From positions 124,001 through 188,000 of the forward strand of contig NZ_BMOM01000003.1 in assembly GCF_014647075.1 (NCBI RefSeq): a stretch of 64,000 nucleotides of DNA. Direction: 5' to 3'. Both the position numbers and the translations under genes were made by a program. The notes beneath the pieces were generated by a model. It ran no database searches and had not been told where the DNA came from. It worked only from the letters and a program-made list of their open reading frames with translations. This document shows positions 46,559 to 55,920 of the stretch, one piece after another (the first letter of the stretch is position 1; each line of letters begins with the position of its first letter). This DNA is from Deinococcus aerophilus. Its GTDB lineage: Bacteria > Deinococcota > Deinococci > Deinococcales > Deinococcaceae.

Positions 46559-47484
46559 GCGCCGGGGTGACCGTGGGCCGGGTCAAGCGGCATGTTGTCA
46601 ATCAGCCGGACGCCGAACATGCGGGCGGCGATGAGCACTCGGTTCATGACATCATTGTCCATAACCGCTCTTTCCTGCATGTCACGGCCCACCACGCTGA
46701 GGTAGTCCAGCGTCACCTCCGGTTCGGTCTGCAGCACCTCCAGCCCGGCCTGACGCAGCCTGTCGGCGCTGCGCTCGCCGGCCGCGTAGCGGACCTGCAC
46801 GGCCCGCAGCGCCCGCGACAGCACGCTGGCCCGCTCCAGCTGTTCGCTCCGCAGGTAGCTGTTGCGGCTGCTCAGGGCCAGCCCCGAGGGCGCGCGCACG
46901 GTGGGCAGGCCCACCACATCCACCGCCACGTTCAGGTCGCGCACCATCTGCCGCAGCACGGCGAGCTGCTGCCAGTCCTTCTCACCGAAGAAGGCCACGT
47001 CCGGCCGCACCAGATTCAGCAGCTTGAGCACCACCGTCGCCACGCCGGTGAAGTGGCCGGGCCGCGACGCTCCGTCCAGGCCCTCGCTGACGCCCGATAC
47101 GACCACGCGGGTATCAAAGCCCGCCGGATACATGGTGCCCGCGTCCGGCGTGAACAGCACGTCCGCCCCCGCGCCGCCCGCCACCCCCAGGTCGCGTTCC
47201 AGGTCGCGGGGATAACTCGCGAGGTCCTCGGCGGGCCCGAACTGCAGGGGGTTGACGAACACGCTGACCACCAGCACGTCGCAGACCTCGCGCGCCCGAC
47301 GCATCAGGGCCGCGTGCCCCTCGTGCAGGTAGCCCATGGTGGGCACCAGCCCCACGCGCCCGCGCCCGGCCAGCACGGCGCGCAGTTCCCCGGGGCCGGT
47401 CACGACCAGGGGTCGGCCTGCGGCCCGGTCCTCCCCGGTCCGTTCCACCACCACGCCCTCGGTGCCCGCCTTAATCTCGGCCAC
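46555..47484 (-). CDS. panC: Pantothenate synthetase
   Basis: A 309-residue enzyme joining pantoate and beta-alanine with ATP. Motifs: GLVPTMGYLHEGHAALMRRA (ATP phosphate-binding PTMGxLHxGH), FVNPLQFGPAEDLASYPRDL, GEKDWQQLAVLRQMVRDLN and PTVRAPSGLALSSRNSYL. The start is GTG at 47484, inside the end of the holin-like gene (14-base overlap), giving a N-terminal extension of about 45 residues before the conserved domain. The downstream end overlaps pilT by 4 bases. The pathway is coenzyme A synthesis in the cytoplasm. Confidence 0.95.
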   Translation of the reverse strand: MAEIKAGTEGVVVERTGEDRAAGRPLVVTGPGELRAVLAGRGRVGLVPTMGYLHEGHAALMRRAREVCDVLVVSVFVNPLQFGPAEDLASYPRDLERDLGVAGGAGADVLFTPDAGTMYPAGFDTRVVVSGVSEGLDGASRPGHFTGVATVVLKLLNLVRPDVAFFGEKDWQQLAVLRQMVRDLNVAVDVVGLPTVRAPSGLALSSRNSYLRSEQLERASVLSRALRAVQVRYAAGERSADRLRQAGLEVLQTEPEVTLDYLSVVGRDMQERAVMDNDVMNRVLIAARMFGVRLIDNMPLDPAHGHPGA

Positions 47485-47839
47485 CGTCCAGCCCCAGCAT
47501 GCCGACGAGTGCGTCGAGCAGCCACGAGATCACGGCCAGGATCAGCGCGCCCACGATGGCGGCCCCGAAGCCCGCCACGTTCAGCGCCGTGACCGCCGCC
47601 ACCAGATACAGCACCACGCCGTTGACCACCAGCGTGAACAGCCCCAGCGTGAGCACGTTGATGGGCAGCGAGAGCAGCAGCAGCACCGGGCGGATCAGCG
47701 CATTGACGATGCCCATGACCAGCGCCGCGATCAGCACCGCGCCCACGCCCGCGCCCGGCCCGAAGGCCACGCCTGCGTAGACGCGGGTGAGCAGGTACAA
47801 CGCCAGGGCGTTCACGAGCAGCCGAAGAATGAATCCCAT
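47471..47839 (-). CDS. Phage-holin-family (YvlD-type) four-helix membrane protein
   Basis: A 122-residue protein that is nearly all membrane: MGFILRLLVNALALYLLTRV, LIAALVMGIVNALIRPVLLL, LPINVLTLGLFTLVVNGVVL and AAIVGALILAVISWLLDALV. The N-x-x-I-R-P-V-L and L-P-I-N-x-L-T-L-G-L-F wording is the signature of the PF04020 'phage holin family 4 superfamily IV' proteins (YvlD), which are chromosomal and not of phage origin. The function is not known. TATTCT lies 6 bases upstream of the ATG, a leaderless-type start that may also serve panC and pilT. Confidence 0.88.
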   Translation of the reverse strand: MGFILRLLVNALALYLLTRVYAGVAFGPGAGVGAVLIAALVMGIVNALIRPVLLLLSLPINVLTLGLFTLVVNGVVLYLVAAVTALNVAGFGAAIVGALILAVISWLLDALVGMLGLDGGRD

Positions 47840-47845
47840 ACGGGG

Positions 47846-47851
47846 AGAATA
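47846..47851 (-). promoter_or_regulatory. Leaderless-type -10 (TATTCT) of the holin-like/panC/pilT unit
   Basis: On the minus strand: TATTCT, 6 bases, ATG at 47839. Confidence 0.65.
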
Positions 47852-47880
47852 GAGGGTCGGGCGCCCGGTGTGCGGCTCCG

Positions 47881-49188
<1,308 letters not shown>

Positions 49189-49195
49189 GGATTAC

Positions 49196-49201
49196 AAGCT
49201 A
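49196..49201 (-). promoter_or_regulatory. Leaderless-type -10 (TAGCTT) of purB
   Basis: On the minus strand: TAGCTT, 7 bases, ATG at 49188. Confidence 0.7.
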
Positions 49202-49231
49202 CCCCGGACCCGGCGCTTCAGGACACCGGCC

Positions 49232-52200
49232 TCACGGCCTGGCACCGAGCAGCCGCAAAAAGGCCCCGACGACCTGGGGATCGAAGTGGGTGCCCGCACC
49301 GGCCCGCAGGTGGGCGGTCGCCGCCTCGCGGGGCCAGGCCTTGCGGTATGGCCGGTCGCTGGTCAGGGCGTCATACACGTCCACCACGGCGAAGGCCCGG
49401 GCCGCCAGCGGAATGGCCTCGCCCCGCAGGCCCAGGGGATAGCCGCTGCCGTCCCACTTTTCATGGTGATACTGCGGAATGGTCAGTGCCGGGCGCAGGA
49501 ACCGGATGGGCGAGAGCAGCGCCACGGCGTAACTGGCATGCTCCTTCATGCGGAGCCATTCCTCATCGTTCAGCCTGCCGGGCTTGGAGAGAATGGCGTC
49601 GGGGATGCCCATCTTGCCGATGTCGTGCAGCAGCGCGCCGCGGCGCACATCCACCAGCTCCTCGGTCGAGAACCCCAGCATCCGGCACAGTTCCACGGTG
49701 GTCTCGGTCACCCGGCGCGAATGCCCCTCGGTTTCCCGGTCGCGCAGGTCCAGCGCCCGCGCCCATCCCTCGATGGTCTCATCGTAGGCCAGACGCAACT
49801 CCAGGTTGCTGTGCTCCAGCTCGCTCAGCAGCTCGGCATTGTCCACCGCGATGGCCGCCTGATTGGTCAGTACCTCGAACACCTCCAGCCAGGCGGACGA
49901 CGGTTCAAACGGCTGCCGGTGAAGCACTTCAATCACGCCCAGAACCTTGCCCTTGGCGATGACCGGGACCGCGTAGTACGCCACCAGCCGCTCCCCCTCC
50001 AGCATGGCCCGCCAGGCCGGCGACACGTCGGTGGTCTGGAGATCGGCGGCCAGCAGCGGCTGCCGGTTCAGGGCCACCTGGCCCGCCAGCCCATCACCGA
50101 GGCGCAGGGTCAGGTCCTGCAGCGCAGTGCTCAGTCCACGCGCCGCGCCGCACCGCAGAGTCAGGGTGTGCTGGTCCAGCAGCAAAATGGTGGCGGCGTC
50201 CACCTCCAGCTGCTGCCGGATGTTCTCGAGAATCATGCCCAGCGTCACGTTCAGGTCGGCACTGGTCGCAATCGACTGGTCAATTTCACGCAGACCGGTG
50301 ACATGGCGCAGCTGCCGCTCCAGGTCCTCGTTGAGTTTCCGGACCTTCGCCTCGGCGGCCTGGATCAGGGAGATGTCCCGGGTGATCTTGGAGACACCAA
50401 TCACATGACCCTCGGCATCCAGCACCCCCGAAACAGTCGACATCACGGGAATCCGCTGGCCCTGCCTGTCCAGCCGGACCGATTCGTAGGGCAAGACCAG
50501 TTCTCCCTGCGCGACCCTGCGGAACACTTCCCGTTCCGCGTCCTGCACCTCCGGGGGAACAATGAGCATCATCGTCTGGCCGATGGCCTCTGCAGCGCTG
50601 TATCCGTACAGGCGCCGTGCTCCGGGATTCCATGAGCGGATGGTGTCGTCCAGGGACACCCCGACCACAGCATTCTGGCTGGCCTGCACAATGGCGGCCA
50701 GAAACGCCTGATCGGCCTCGGCCGCCCGGCGCCGGGTCACGTCGCGGGCCACGCAATAGAGCAACGGGTCATCAGGAACTGCCGCGACATTCCATTCGAT
50801 CCACACCACGCCGCCGTCTTTGTGGATACACCGGTTTCTGAAGCTGGTTGAGCCTTGCTTCTCCCGGATGACGGCCACTTCCCGGTGGGTGATCTCGCGG
50901 TCTTCTGGATGCAGGAGTTCTTCATAGGACCGGCCGGACAATTCCTCAGGCGTGTAGCCGAGAATGTGCACGCACGCGGCGCTCACGCTGATCACCCAGC
51001 CGCCGGGCGCAACAGTCGTGATCATGTCCAGGGACAGGTCCAGAATGCGCTGCAGTTCGGTGGCGCTGCGGCGATGGCGCTCCTCACTTTCGAGCAGGCG
51101 CTGCCGGGCATTTTTCTCCTCGTTCACGTTGCGCACGAACCCGATCACGCAGCGCTCCCCCGCCACTTCTATCGGGATCAGGGAAAGCATCCCCCAGAAC
51201 GGTTCACCGTGCCTGTCGAGAAACAGCACCTCGCGGCTTCCAGGAGCCAGTTCACCGTCCAGCATCTGCCACGTCACTTCACGGTCAGCTTGATCGGCCC
51301 AGAAACCCAGTTCCTGTGAAGTGTGGCCGAGAATCTCCTGGCGGCTGTACCCGCTTTGCCGCAGGAATTCCGCGTTGACTTCCAGAAAACACTTGTCCTT
51401 GCGCCGGGTGATAAAGATGGCGACGGGGCTGGCCTGAAAGACCTTGGAGAAACGCTCCTCGCTCGCCTGCAGGGCCGCGAGGTTGCGGTGGCTTTCCGTG
51501 ATGTCCCGAGCAAACAGGGAGATTCCGTCCTCGCTGGGATAGACGGTGACGTCCACCCATTTCTCAAAATGAGGCAGATGGCTGACCGTGTTTTGCAGAT
51601 CTCCCGTTGCTTTGGCCCGCTCCACGGCCAGACCCAGCGGATTGTCCCGGATCTCGGGAAACATGATCAGCAGATTGCGGCCCAGAAAATCCTCTGGACG
51701 CCGTTGTGCGAGACCGGCCGCCGCCTCATTGATGTACGTGACATTCCAGTCCCGGTCAAAGGACACAAAACCGTCGGTGACCCGCGTAAGTGTTGCGGTG
51801 AGTTGCTGGCGTGCGTGATGCTCGCCCCGTAGGGCCTTTTCGCGGGCGGTCACGTCGTTCTGGAAGCCCAGGTAATGCGTCAGGGTACCCGCCGCATCGA
51901 ACACCGGGCTGAGGGTCAGCTCGTTGTAGAACAGCGTGCCGTCCTTGCGGTAGTTGCGCAGGATCGTGGTGGTCGCCTCTCCCTGGGCGAGGGCCTGCCA
52001 GATGTCCTGCCTAGCCTCCTGATCGCGGTCCTCGCCCTGAAGAAAGCGGCAGTTTCTGCCCAGCAACTCGGCGGCCGGGTAGCCGGTGAGCCGCTCGAAG
52101 GCGGGGTTGACATACAGGATGGGATAATCATCCTGGCGGGCATCGGCGACCACAACCCCCACCACACAGGCCTCCAGCGCATGACCTGGAAGTTGAAGAT

Positions 52201-52243
52201 CAGAGAGTGGTCCACCCGGCTTATTGATGATCGGCTCCTTCAC
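49232..52243 (-). CDS. LOV-PAS-GAF-HD-GYP protein: predicted blue-light-sensing c-di-GMP phosphodiesterase
   Basis: A 1003-residue cytoplasmic protein. Residues about 20-135 form a LOV domain with the flavin-adduct motif GRNCRFLQG (Cys65), Asn97 and Asn107 in RNYRKDGTLFYNELTLSP and Gln128 in GFQNDVT, the full set of FMN contacts. Four further PAS domains follow (about 140-255, 262-385, 395-510, 515-635), then a GAF domain (about 650-800), then HD-GYP: ALLHDIGKMGIP (His873, Asp874) and HHEKWDGSGYPLGLRG (Gly934-Tyr935-Pro936). HD-GYP domains hydrolyse c-di-GMP. The GTG at 52243 is the first possible start after an in-frame stop at 52271-52273. It stands alone, with no adjacent regulator. Confidence 0.9.
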   Translation of the reverse strand: MKEPIINKPGGPLSDLQLPGHALEACVVGVVVADARQDDYPILYVNPAFERLTGYPAAELLGRNCRFLQGEDRDQEARQDIWQALAQGEATTTILRNYRKDGTLFYNELTLSPVFDAAGTLTHYLGFQNDVTAREKALRGEHHARQQLTATLTRVTDGFVSFDRDWNVTYINEAAAGLAQRRPEDFLGRNLLIMFPEIRDNPLGLAVERAKATGDLQNTVSHLPHFEKWVDVTVYPSEDGISLFARDITESHRNLAALQASEERFSKVFQASPVAIFITRRKDKCFLEVNAEFLRQSGYSRQEILGHTSQELGFWADQADREVTWQMLDGELAPGSREVLFLDRHGEPFWGMLSLIPIEVAGERCVIGFVRNVNEEKNARQRLLESEERHRRSATELQRILDLSLDMITTVAPGGWVISVSAACVHILGYTPEELSGRSYEELLHPEDREITHREVAVIREKQGSTSFRNRCIHKDGGVVWIEWNVAAVPDDPLLYCVARDVTRRRAAEADQAFLAAIVQASQNAVVGVSLDDTIRSWNPGARRLYGYSAAEAIGQTMMLIVPPEVQDAEREVFRRVAQGELVLPYESVRLDRQGQRIPVMSTVSGVLDAEGHVIGVSKITRDISLIQAAEAKVRKLNEDLERQLRHVTGLREIDQSIATSADLNVTLGMILENIRQQLEVDAATILLLDQHTLTLRCGAARGLSTALQDLTLRLGDGLAGQVALNRQPLLAADLQTTDVSPAWRAMLEGERLVAYYAVPVIAKGKVLGVIEVLHRQPFEPSSAWLEVFEVLTNQAAIAVDNAELLSELEHSNLELRLAYDETIEGWARALDLRDRETEGHSRRVTETTVELCRMLGFSTEELVDVRRGALLHDIGKMGIPDAILSKPGRLNDEEWLRMKEHASYAVALLSPIRFLRPALTIPQYHHEKWDGSGYPLGLRGEAIPLAARAFAVVDVYDALTSDRPYRKAWPREAATAHLRAGAGTHFDPQVVGAFLRLLGARP

Positions 52244-52490
52244 GGTATCGGGCGATGATGCGCCGCACCATCAAATCTAAGAGCATGGCCAAGCACCCCC
52301 ATCTTACGGCCAGGGAACAGCAGGCAACTGAAGATGTGGGGGAGCGGTCTACCCCGCGCCGCCACAGGAGCCGTTCACCTTGAGCCCCGCCACGTTGAAG
52401 AGGTCTGGTCCCCTGCCGGCCAGCCGTCTCCCGGGGGTCACCCATACCGCTGCGCCGGCGCGGCCCCCGCCCAGCGGCAGCGCCAGGAAC

Positions 52491-52521
52491 AGAAATGAAA
52501 AGATCCCGCGCTTGGCGGGAT
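52491..52521 (-). terminator. Terminator downstream of tRNA-Ile
   Basis: ATCCCGC (52503-52509) pairs with 52515-52521. On the minus strand CTTTTCATTT follows. It lies just after the tRNA 3' end. Confidence 0.8.
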
Positions 52522-52532
52522 TTTCTCTTTTG

Positions 52533-52609
<77 letters not shown>

Positions 52610-52687
52610 GCACCGTACTGCACTGTCCTTGCGTCTGCCGGGCTTCCGGTCAGGCGGGAGTCAATCTAGCAGGGGGCGGCGGGAGTG

Positions 52688-53818
52688 TCAACGTGCGGGC
52701 CAGATCACCGGGGCACCGGACGGGGTAATGCTGGCGTGCAGGTCCAGGGCGTACCGGTCGGTCATGCCCGAGACATAGTCGCAGACCACACGCGGCAGGT
52801 CCGAATGGGCGGCGCGGCGCTGGAACTGCGGAGGCAACATGCTGGGGCGGTCCAGAAAAGCCCCGAACAGGGTGACGAGCACCCGGGTGGCCGCCTCCAC
52901 CTGCATTTCCACGCGCCAGTGGCGGTACAGCTGGCCGCGCAGGAAGGTGCCCATCTCGCCCAGCTGTTCACGCAGGGACGGGCTGTAGGTGATCAGCTTG
53001 TCTGACCAGGCCTGAGCCTCAGCCGCGCTGTTTACCCCGCTGGCGGTGATCTGCGCGTCGCTCGCGGCCGTAAGGTCGGCAATCAGCCAGCCCAGCAGTT
53101 CGCGGTGCAGGGTGCGCCGCTGCTGCTCGTTCAGCTCGGTATCCTCCACGCCCGCACGCCGGGTCAGCTCCTGCCACAGCGGCACCCCGCGCAGCTGTCC
53201 GGGCGTGATCAGGCCGCTGCGCAGGCCGTCGTCCAGGTCGTGGGCGGTGTAGGCCAGGGCGTCGGCGGCGTCCACGAGCTGCGCTTCCAGACTGGGCCGC
53301 CCCAGCCCGGTGCGCTCATGCTTGTTCAGGCCATCCAGGGTATCAAGCGTGAGGTTCAGGCCCGGGTAGTCGGGGCGGGGATTTTCCAGCGCGGTCACGA
53401 TGCGCCGGGCCTGGGCATTGTGGTTGAAGCCGCCGTGCCCGGCCATCAGGTCGTTCAGCACCCGCTCGCCCGCGTGACCGAAGGGAGGGTGGCCCAGATC
53501 GTGCGCCAGGGCCACCGTCTCGGCCAGGGTCTCGTTCAGGCCCAGACTCAGCGCCACCGAGCGGGCCACCTGCTGCACCTCCAGCGTGTGGGTCAGGCGG
53601 GTGCGGTAGTGGTCGCCGCTCGCGTTCAGGAACACCTGGGTCTTGGCTTCCAGACGGCGAAAGGGCGTGGTGTGCAGCACCCGGTCGCGGTCCTTCTGGA
53701 ACGCGGTGCGCGTCGCGCTCTCGGCCTCGGGGTGTTCACGCCGCCGGTCACGGCTGGGGGTCGCGTACGGCGCGAGGAACTGCGCCTCACGGGCTTCCAG
53801 ATCGGCACGGGTGAGCAT
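52688..53818 (-). CDS. dgt: dGTP triphosphohydrolase-like HD protein
   Basis: A 376-residue HD-domain protein of the deoxyguanosinetriphosphatase family (type 2 length). Visible are DRDRVLHTTPFRRLEAKTQV, then FLNASGDHYRTRLTHTLEVQ (first metal His), the central HD pair in ALAHDLGHPPFGHAGERVLN, and a late aspartate in DAADALAYTAHDLDD. These supply the H...HD...D metal site that splits dNTPs into nucleoside and triphosphate. The start is the ATG at 53818; CAGACT, a one-base variant of the leaderless hexamer, lies 6 bases before it. The role is control of dNTP pools, relevant to DNA repair. It is monocistronic and divergent from NUDIX-ribF. Confidence 0.92.
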   Translation of the reverse strand: MLTRADLEAREAQFLAPYATPSRDRRREHPEAESATRTAFQKDRDRVLHTTPFRRLEAKTQVFLNASGDHYRTRLTHTLEVQQVARSVALSLGLNETLAETVALAHDLGHPPFGHAGERVLNDLMAGHGGFNHNAQARRIVTALENPRPDYPGLNLTLDTLDGLNKHERTGLGRPSLEAQLVDAADALAYTAHDLDDGLRSGLITPGQLRGVPLWQELTRRAGVEDTELNEQQRRTLHRELLGWLIADLTAASDAQITASGVNSAAEAQAWSDKLITYSPSLREQLGEMGTFLRGQLYRHWRVEMQVEAATRVLVTLFGAFLDRPSMLPPQFQRRAAHSDLPRVVCDYVSGMTDRYALDLHASITPSGAPVIWPAR

Positions 53819-53927
53819 GCGGTCAGTCTGGCAGACGGCCGCGCCGATGACCCCATCTGCGGCGTCCCGCCTGCTCCGCCGACCCAGTCCGGGGCACCGG
53901 AACATCCGTCCTCCCGCGCCGCTGCTC

Positions 53928-53933
53928 TAGATT
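53928..53933 (+). promoter_or_regulatory. Leaderless-type -10 (TAGATT) of NUDIX-ribF
   Basis: TAGATT, 6 bases, ATG at 53940. Confidence 0.7.
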
Positions 53934-53939
53934 GCCGTC

Positions 53940-54446
53940 ATGAGCGGCGACACGCGGACCATCTACGACGGCCACATCCTGAAACTGGAACTGCTGGAGG
54001 GCAAATGGGAGGCCGTGCGCCACGCCGACGCGGTGGCGATTCTGGCCCTGAACGAGGCGGGCGAGATGCTGCTCGTGCGCCAGAACCGCCCGGTCATCGC
54101 CGCCCACACCCTGGAGGCCCCGGCGGGCCTGATTGACAGCGGAGAGACCCCCGAGGCCGCCGCCCGGCGCGAACTGCAGGAGGAGGCTGGCCTGGACGGC
54201 GACATGACGCTGCTGACCCGCTTCTACTCCAGCCCCGGCTTCTGCGACGAGCAGCTGTACGTGTTTCAGGCCACCGGACTGCGCGAGAGCAAGCTGCCCC
54301 ACGACGACGACGAGGACATTGAGGTGGTCTGGATGGCACCCCAGGCGGTGCTGGATGGCCTGCGGGACGGGCGCATCACCGGCAGCGCCTCCACCGTATC
54401 GGCAGCGCTGTACGGCGTTCAGGGACTGGGAGCGCGGGGCCAGTGA
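53940..54446 (+). CDS. NUDIX hydrolase, ADP-ribose pyrophosphatase type
   Basis: A 168-residue NUDIX enzyme. The Nudix box GX5EX7REUXEEXGU is complete, running from GLIDSGETPEAAA through RRELQEEAGL (about residues 61-83). The preceding strand LLVRQNRPVIAAHTLEAPAG, with the L-E-x-P-A-G entry, and the following FYSSPGFCDEQLYVFQA are typical of ADP-ribose pyrophosphatases (NudF type). Substrates would be ADP-ribose or flavin/NAD-derived nucleotides. Its stop overlaps the ribF GTG by 4 bases, so it is translated with the FAD-forming enzyme, which hints at a link to dinucleotide housekeeping. Confidence 0.93.
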   Translation: MSGDTRTIYDGHILKLELLEGKWEAVRHADAVAILALNEAGEMLLVRQNRPVIAAHTLEAPAGLIDSGETPEAAARRELQEEAGLDGDMTLLTRFYSSPGFCDEQLYVFQATGLRESKLPHDDDEDIEVVWMAPQAVLDGLRDGRITGSASTVSAALYGVQGLGARGQ

Positions 54447-55342
54447 AGACCTACGTCTCACCCGCCCAGCGCCCCGACACCGAGACGGTGGTGGCGGTGG
54501 GCTCGTTTGACGGCGTGCATCTGGGCCATCAGGCGTTGGTCGCGCAGCTCAAGGCAAAAGCGCGCCAGCACCGGGTGCCCTGCGTGGTCTACACCTTCGA
54601 TCCGCCCACGCGGGTGCTGACCCAGGGAGTGGAGTTCCTGTCCACCCTGCCCGAGAAACTGGAGTTGCTGGCCCGTTACGGCGTGGATGAAACCATCGCC
54701 ATGTCCTTCACGCCCGACTTCGCCGCGCGGCCCAAGGAGGCGTTCCTGGGCGACCTGCGGACCCTGCGTCCGCGCACCCTGGTGGTGGGAGAGGACTTTC
54801 ACTTCGGACGTGGACGGGCGGGCGGAGTGGCGGACCTGAAAACGGTGGCCGACGAGGTGGTGGCCCTGCCCATGCACCAGCTGGGCGGCGAGGACATCAA
54901 GAGCACCCGCATTCGTGAGTTGCTGCAGGTGGGCGACGTGGACGGCGCGGGCCGGCTGCTTGGCCGCCACTACGACGCGCAGGGAGTGGTGACCCACGGT
55001 GACCGGCTGGGACGGACCATCGGCTGGCCCACCGCCAACATCAGCGTTCCCGACGGCAAGGCGCTGCCCCTGGGCGTGTTCGCGGTGGTGGTCGTGGGAG
55101 ACCGCGGAGAACGCTGGCACGGCATGGCCAATGTGGGCTTCCGGCCCACCGTGGCGGGCAAAACCCGCCGCTTCGAGGTTCACCTGTTCGACTTCGAGGG
55201 CAACCTGTACGGCCAGGAACTGCAGGTCAAGTTCTTCACCCACCTGCGCGGCGAGCAGAAGTTCGGCGGGCTGGACGAACTCAGGGCGCAGCTGGCGCGC
55301 GACGCCGAGGCCGCGCGGGCCGTGCTCAGGGACGTGCGCTGA
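54443..55342 (+). CDS. ribF: Bifunctional riboflavin kinase/FAD synthetase
   Basis: A 299-residue enzyme making FMN and FAD. The N-terminal FAD synthetase domain has VVAVGSFDGVHLGHQALVAQ (the GxFDGVHxGH nucleotidyltransferase motif), FTPDFAARPKEAF and VVGEDFHFGRGRAGGVADL, with the late SSTRIR-like KSTRIRELL. The C-terminal riboflavin kinase domain has GRTIGWPTANISVPDGKALP and MANVGFRPTVAGKTRRFEVH followed by LFDFEGNLYG. It starts at a GTG overlapping the NUDIX stop (54443-54446). Its 3' end overlaps the convergent secreted-protein gene by 17 bases. Confidence 0.96.
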   Translation: MKTYVSPAQRPDTETVVAVGSFDGVHLGHQALVAQLKAKARQHRVPCVVYTFDPPTRVLTQGVEFLSTLPEKLELLARYGVDETIAMSFTPDFAARPKEAFLGDLRTLRPRTLVVGEDFHFGRGRAGGVADLKTVADEVVALPMHQLGGEDIKSTRIRELLQVGDVDGAGRLLGRHYDAQGVVTHGDRLGRTIGWPTANISVPDGKALPLGVFAVVVVGDRGERWHGMANVGFRPTVAGKTRRFEVHLFDFEGNLYGQELQVKFFTHLRGEQKFGGLDELRAQLARDAEAARAVLRDVR

Positions 55343-55850
55343 AGTTGGTCACGCGCCACTCGCCGGAGCCGTCGGCCATGGGGCTGACCTGCGATCCGCT
55401 GTAGAAGGTGGTGGGGTGGCCGTCCACTGCGTCGAAGCCCAGGCGCAGCGTGGCGCAGGGCTGAGAACGCTGGTAGGTCAGGGCGCGCGCGGCTTCCAGG
55501 AACAGCGCCTCGACCGGGCCGGCGTTGAGCGGCGAGGGGGCAGCGGGGTGCTGTCCATCCACCGCCTGGATGCCCTGCACCCGTCCCCCGACCACCGTCA
55601 CGGTCACGTCGGGCAGCCGCAGCGGCGCGGCAATGCGGGCAAAGTCGTAGCGGTAATTTCGGACCCTGGCCGCCTTCCAGCGGGTCCGGGCGGCGTTCAG
55701 GTCGGCCTGCAGGCGGGAAAAATCCGGCCGGACATACCCGGCGGCGCAGCGGGCCGGCTGCCCCAGACCCACCGGCACCGCGCGCTCTCCCCCACCCGCT
55801 CCGGCGACAGAACACAGGGCGAACAACATACCGGGCAGCAGACGGTTCAT
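55326..55850 (-). CDS. Exported DUF6174-like protein
   Basis: A 174-residue protein starting at the ATG at 55850, fixed by TATGCT 7 bases upstream; the in-frame ATG at 55862 lies inside that hexamer. The N-terminus MNRLLPGMLFALCSVAGAGG is a signal peptide. The mature part shows ARTRWKAARVRNYRYDFARI, then LPDVTVTVVGGRVQGIQAVD and ALTYQRSQPCATLRLGFDAV, with FYSGSQ afterwards. The W-x-x-x-x-x-x-N-Y-x-Y-x-F and V-x-V-x-x-G-x-V pattern is that of DUF6174, small exported proteins of unknown role. Three cysteines exist, two of them in the mature part. It converges on ribF with a 17-base overlap. Confidence 0.78.
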   Translation of the reverse strand: MNRLLPGMLFALCSVAGAGGGERAVPVGLGQPARCAAGYVRPDFSRLQADLNAARTRWKAARVRNYRYDFARIAAPLRLPDVTVTVVGGRVQGIQAVDGQHPAAPSPLNAGPVEALFLEAARALTYQRSQPCATLRLGFDAVDGHPTTFYSGSQVSPMADGSGEWRVTNFSARP

Positions 55851-55857
55851 GTTTCCC

Positions 55858-55863
55858 AGCATA
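55858..55863 (-). promoter_or_regulatory. Leaderless-type -10 (TATGCT) of the DUF6174-like gene
   Basis: On the minus strand: TATGCT, 7 bases, ATG at 55850. It is divergent from the mqnD element at 55909-55914. Confidence 0.65.
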
Positions 55864-55908
55864 GGGACGAGTGTGATGGTCCGCTGACGCCCGCCTGAAG
55901 ACCGGGTT

Positions 55909-55914
55909 TACCCT
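55909..55914 (+). promoter_or_regulatory. Leaderless-type -10 (TACCCT) of mqnD
   Basis: TACCCT, 6 bases, ATG at 55921. Confidence 0.7.
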
Positions 55915-55920
55915 GGCGGC

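Noticed and set aside
54443..55342. ribF as a dedicated FMN supplier for the LOV protein
   Set aside because: RibF is essential in nearly all bacteria and is coupled to a NUDIX gene, not to the LOV gene, which lies over 2 kb away with dgt and a tRNA between.
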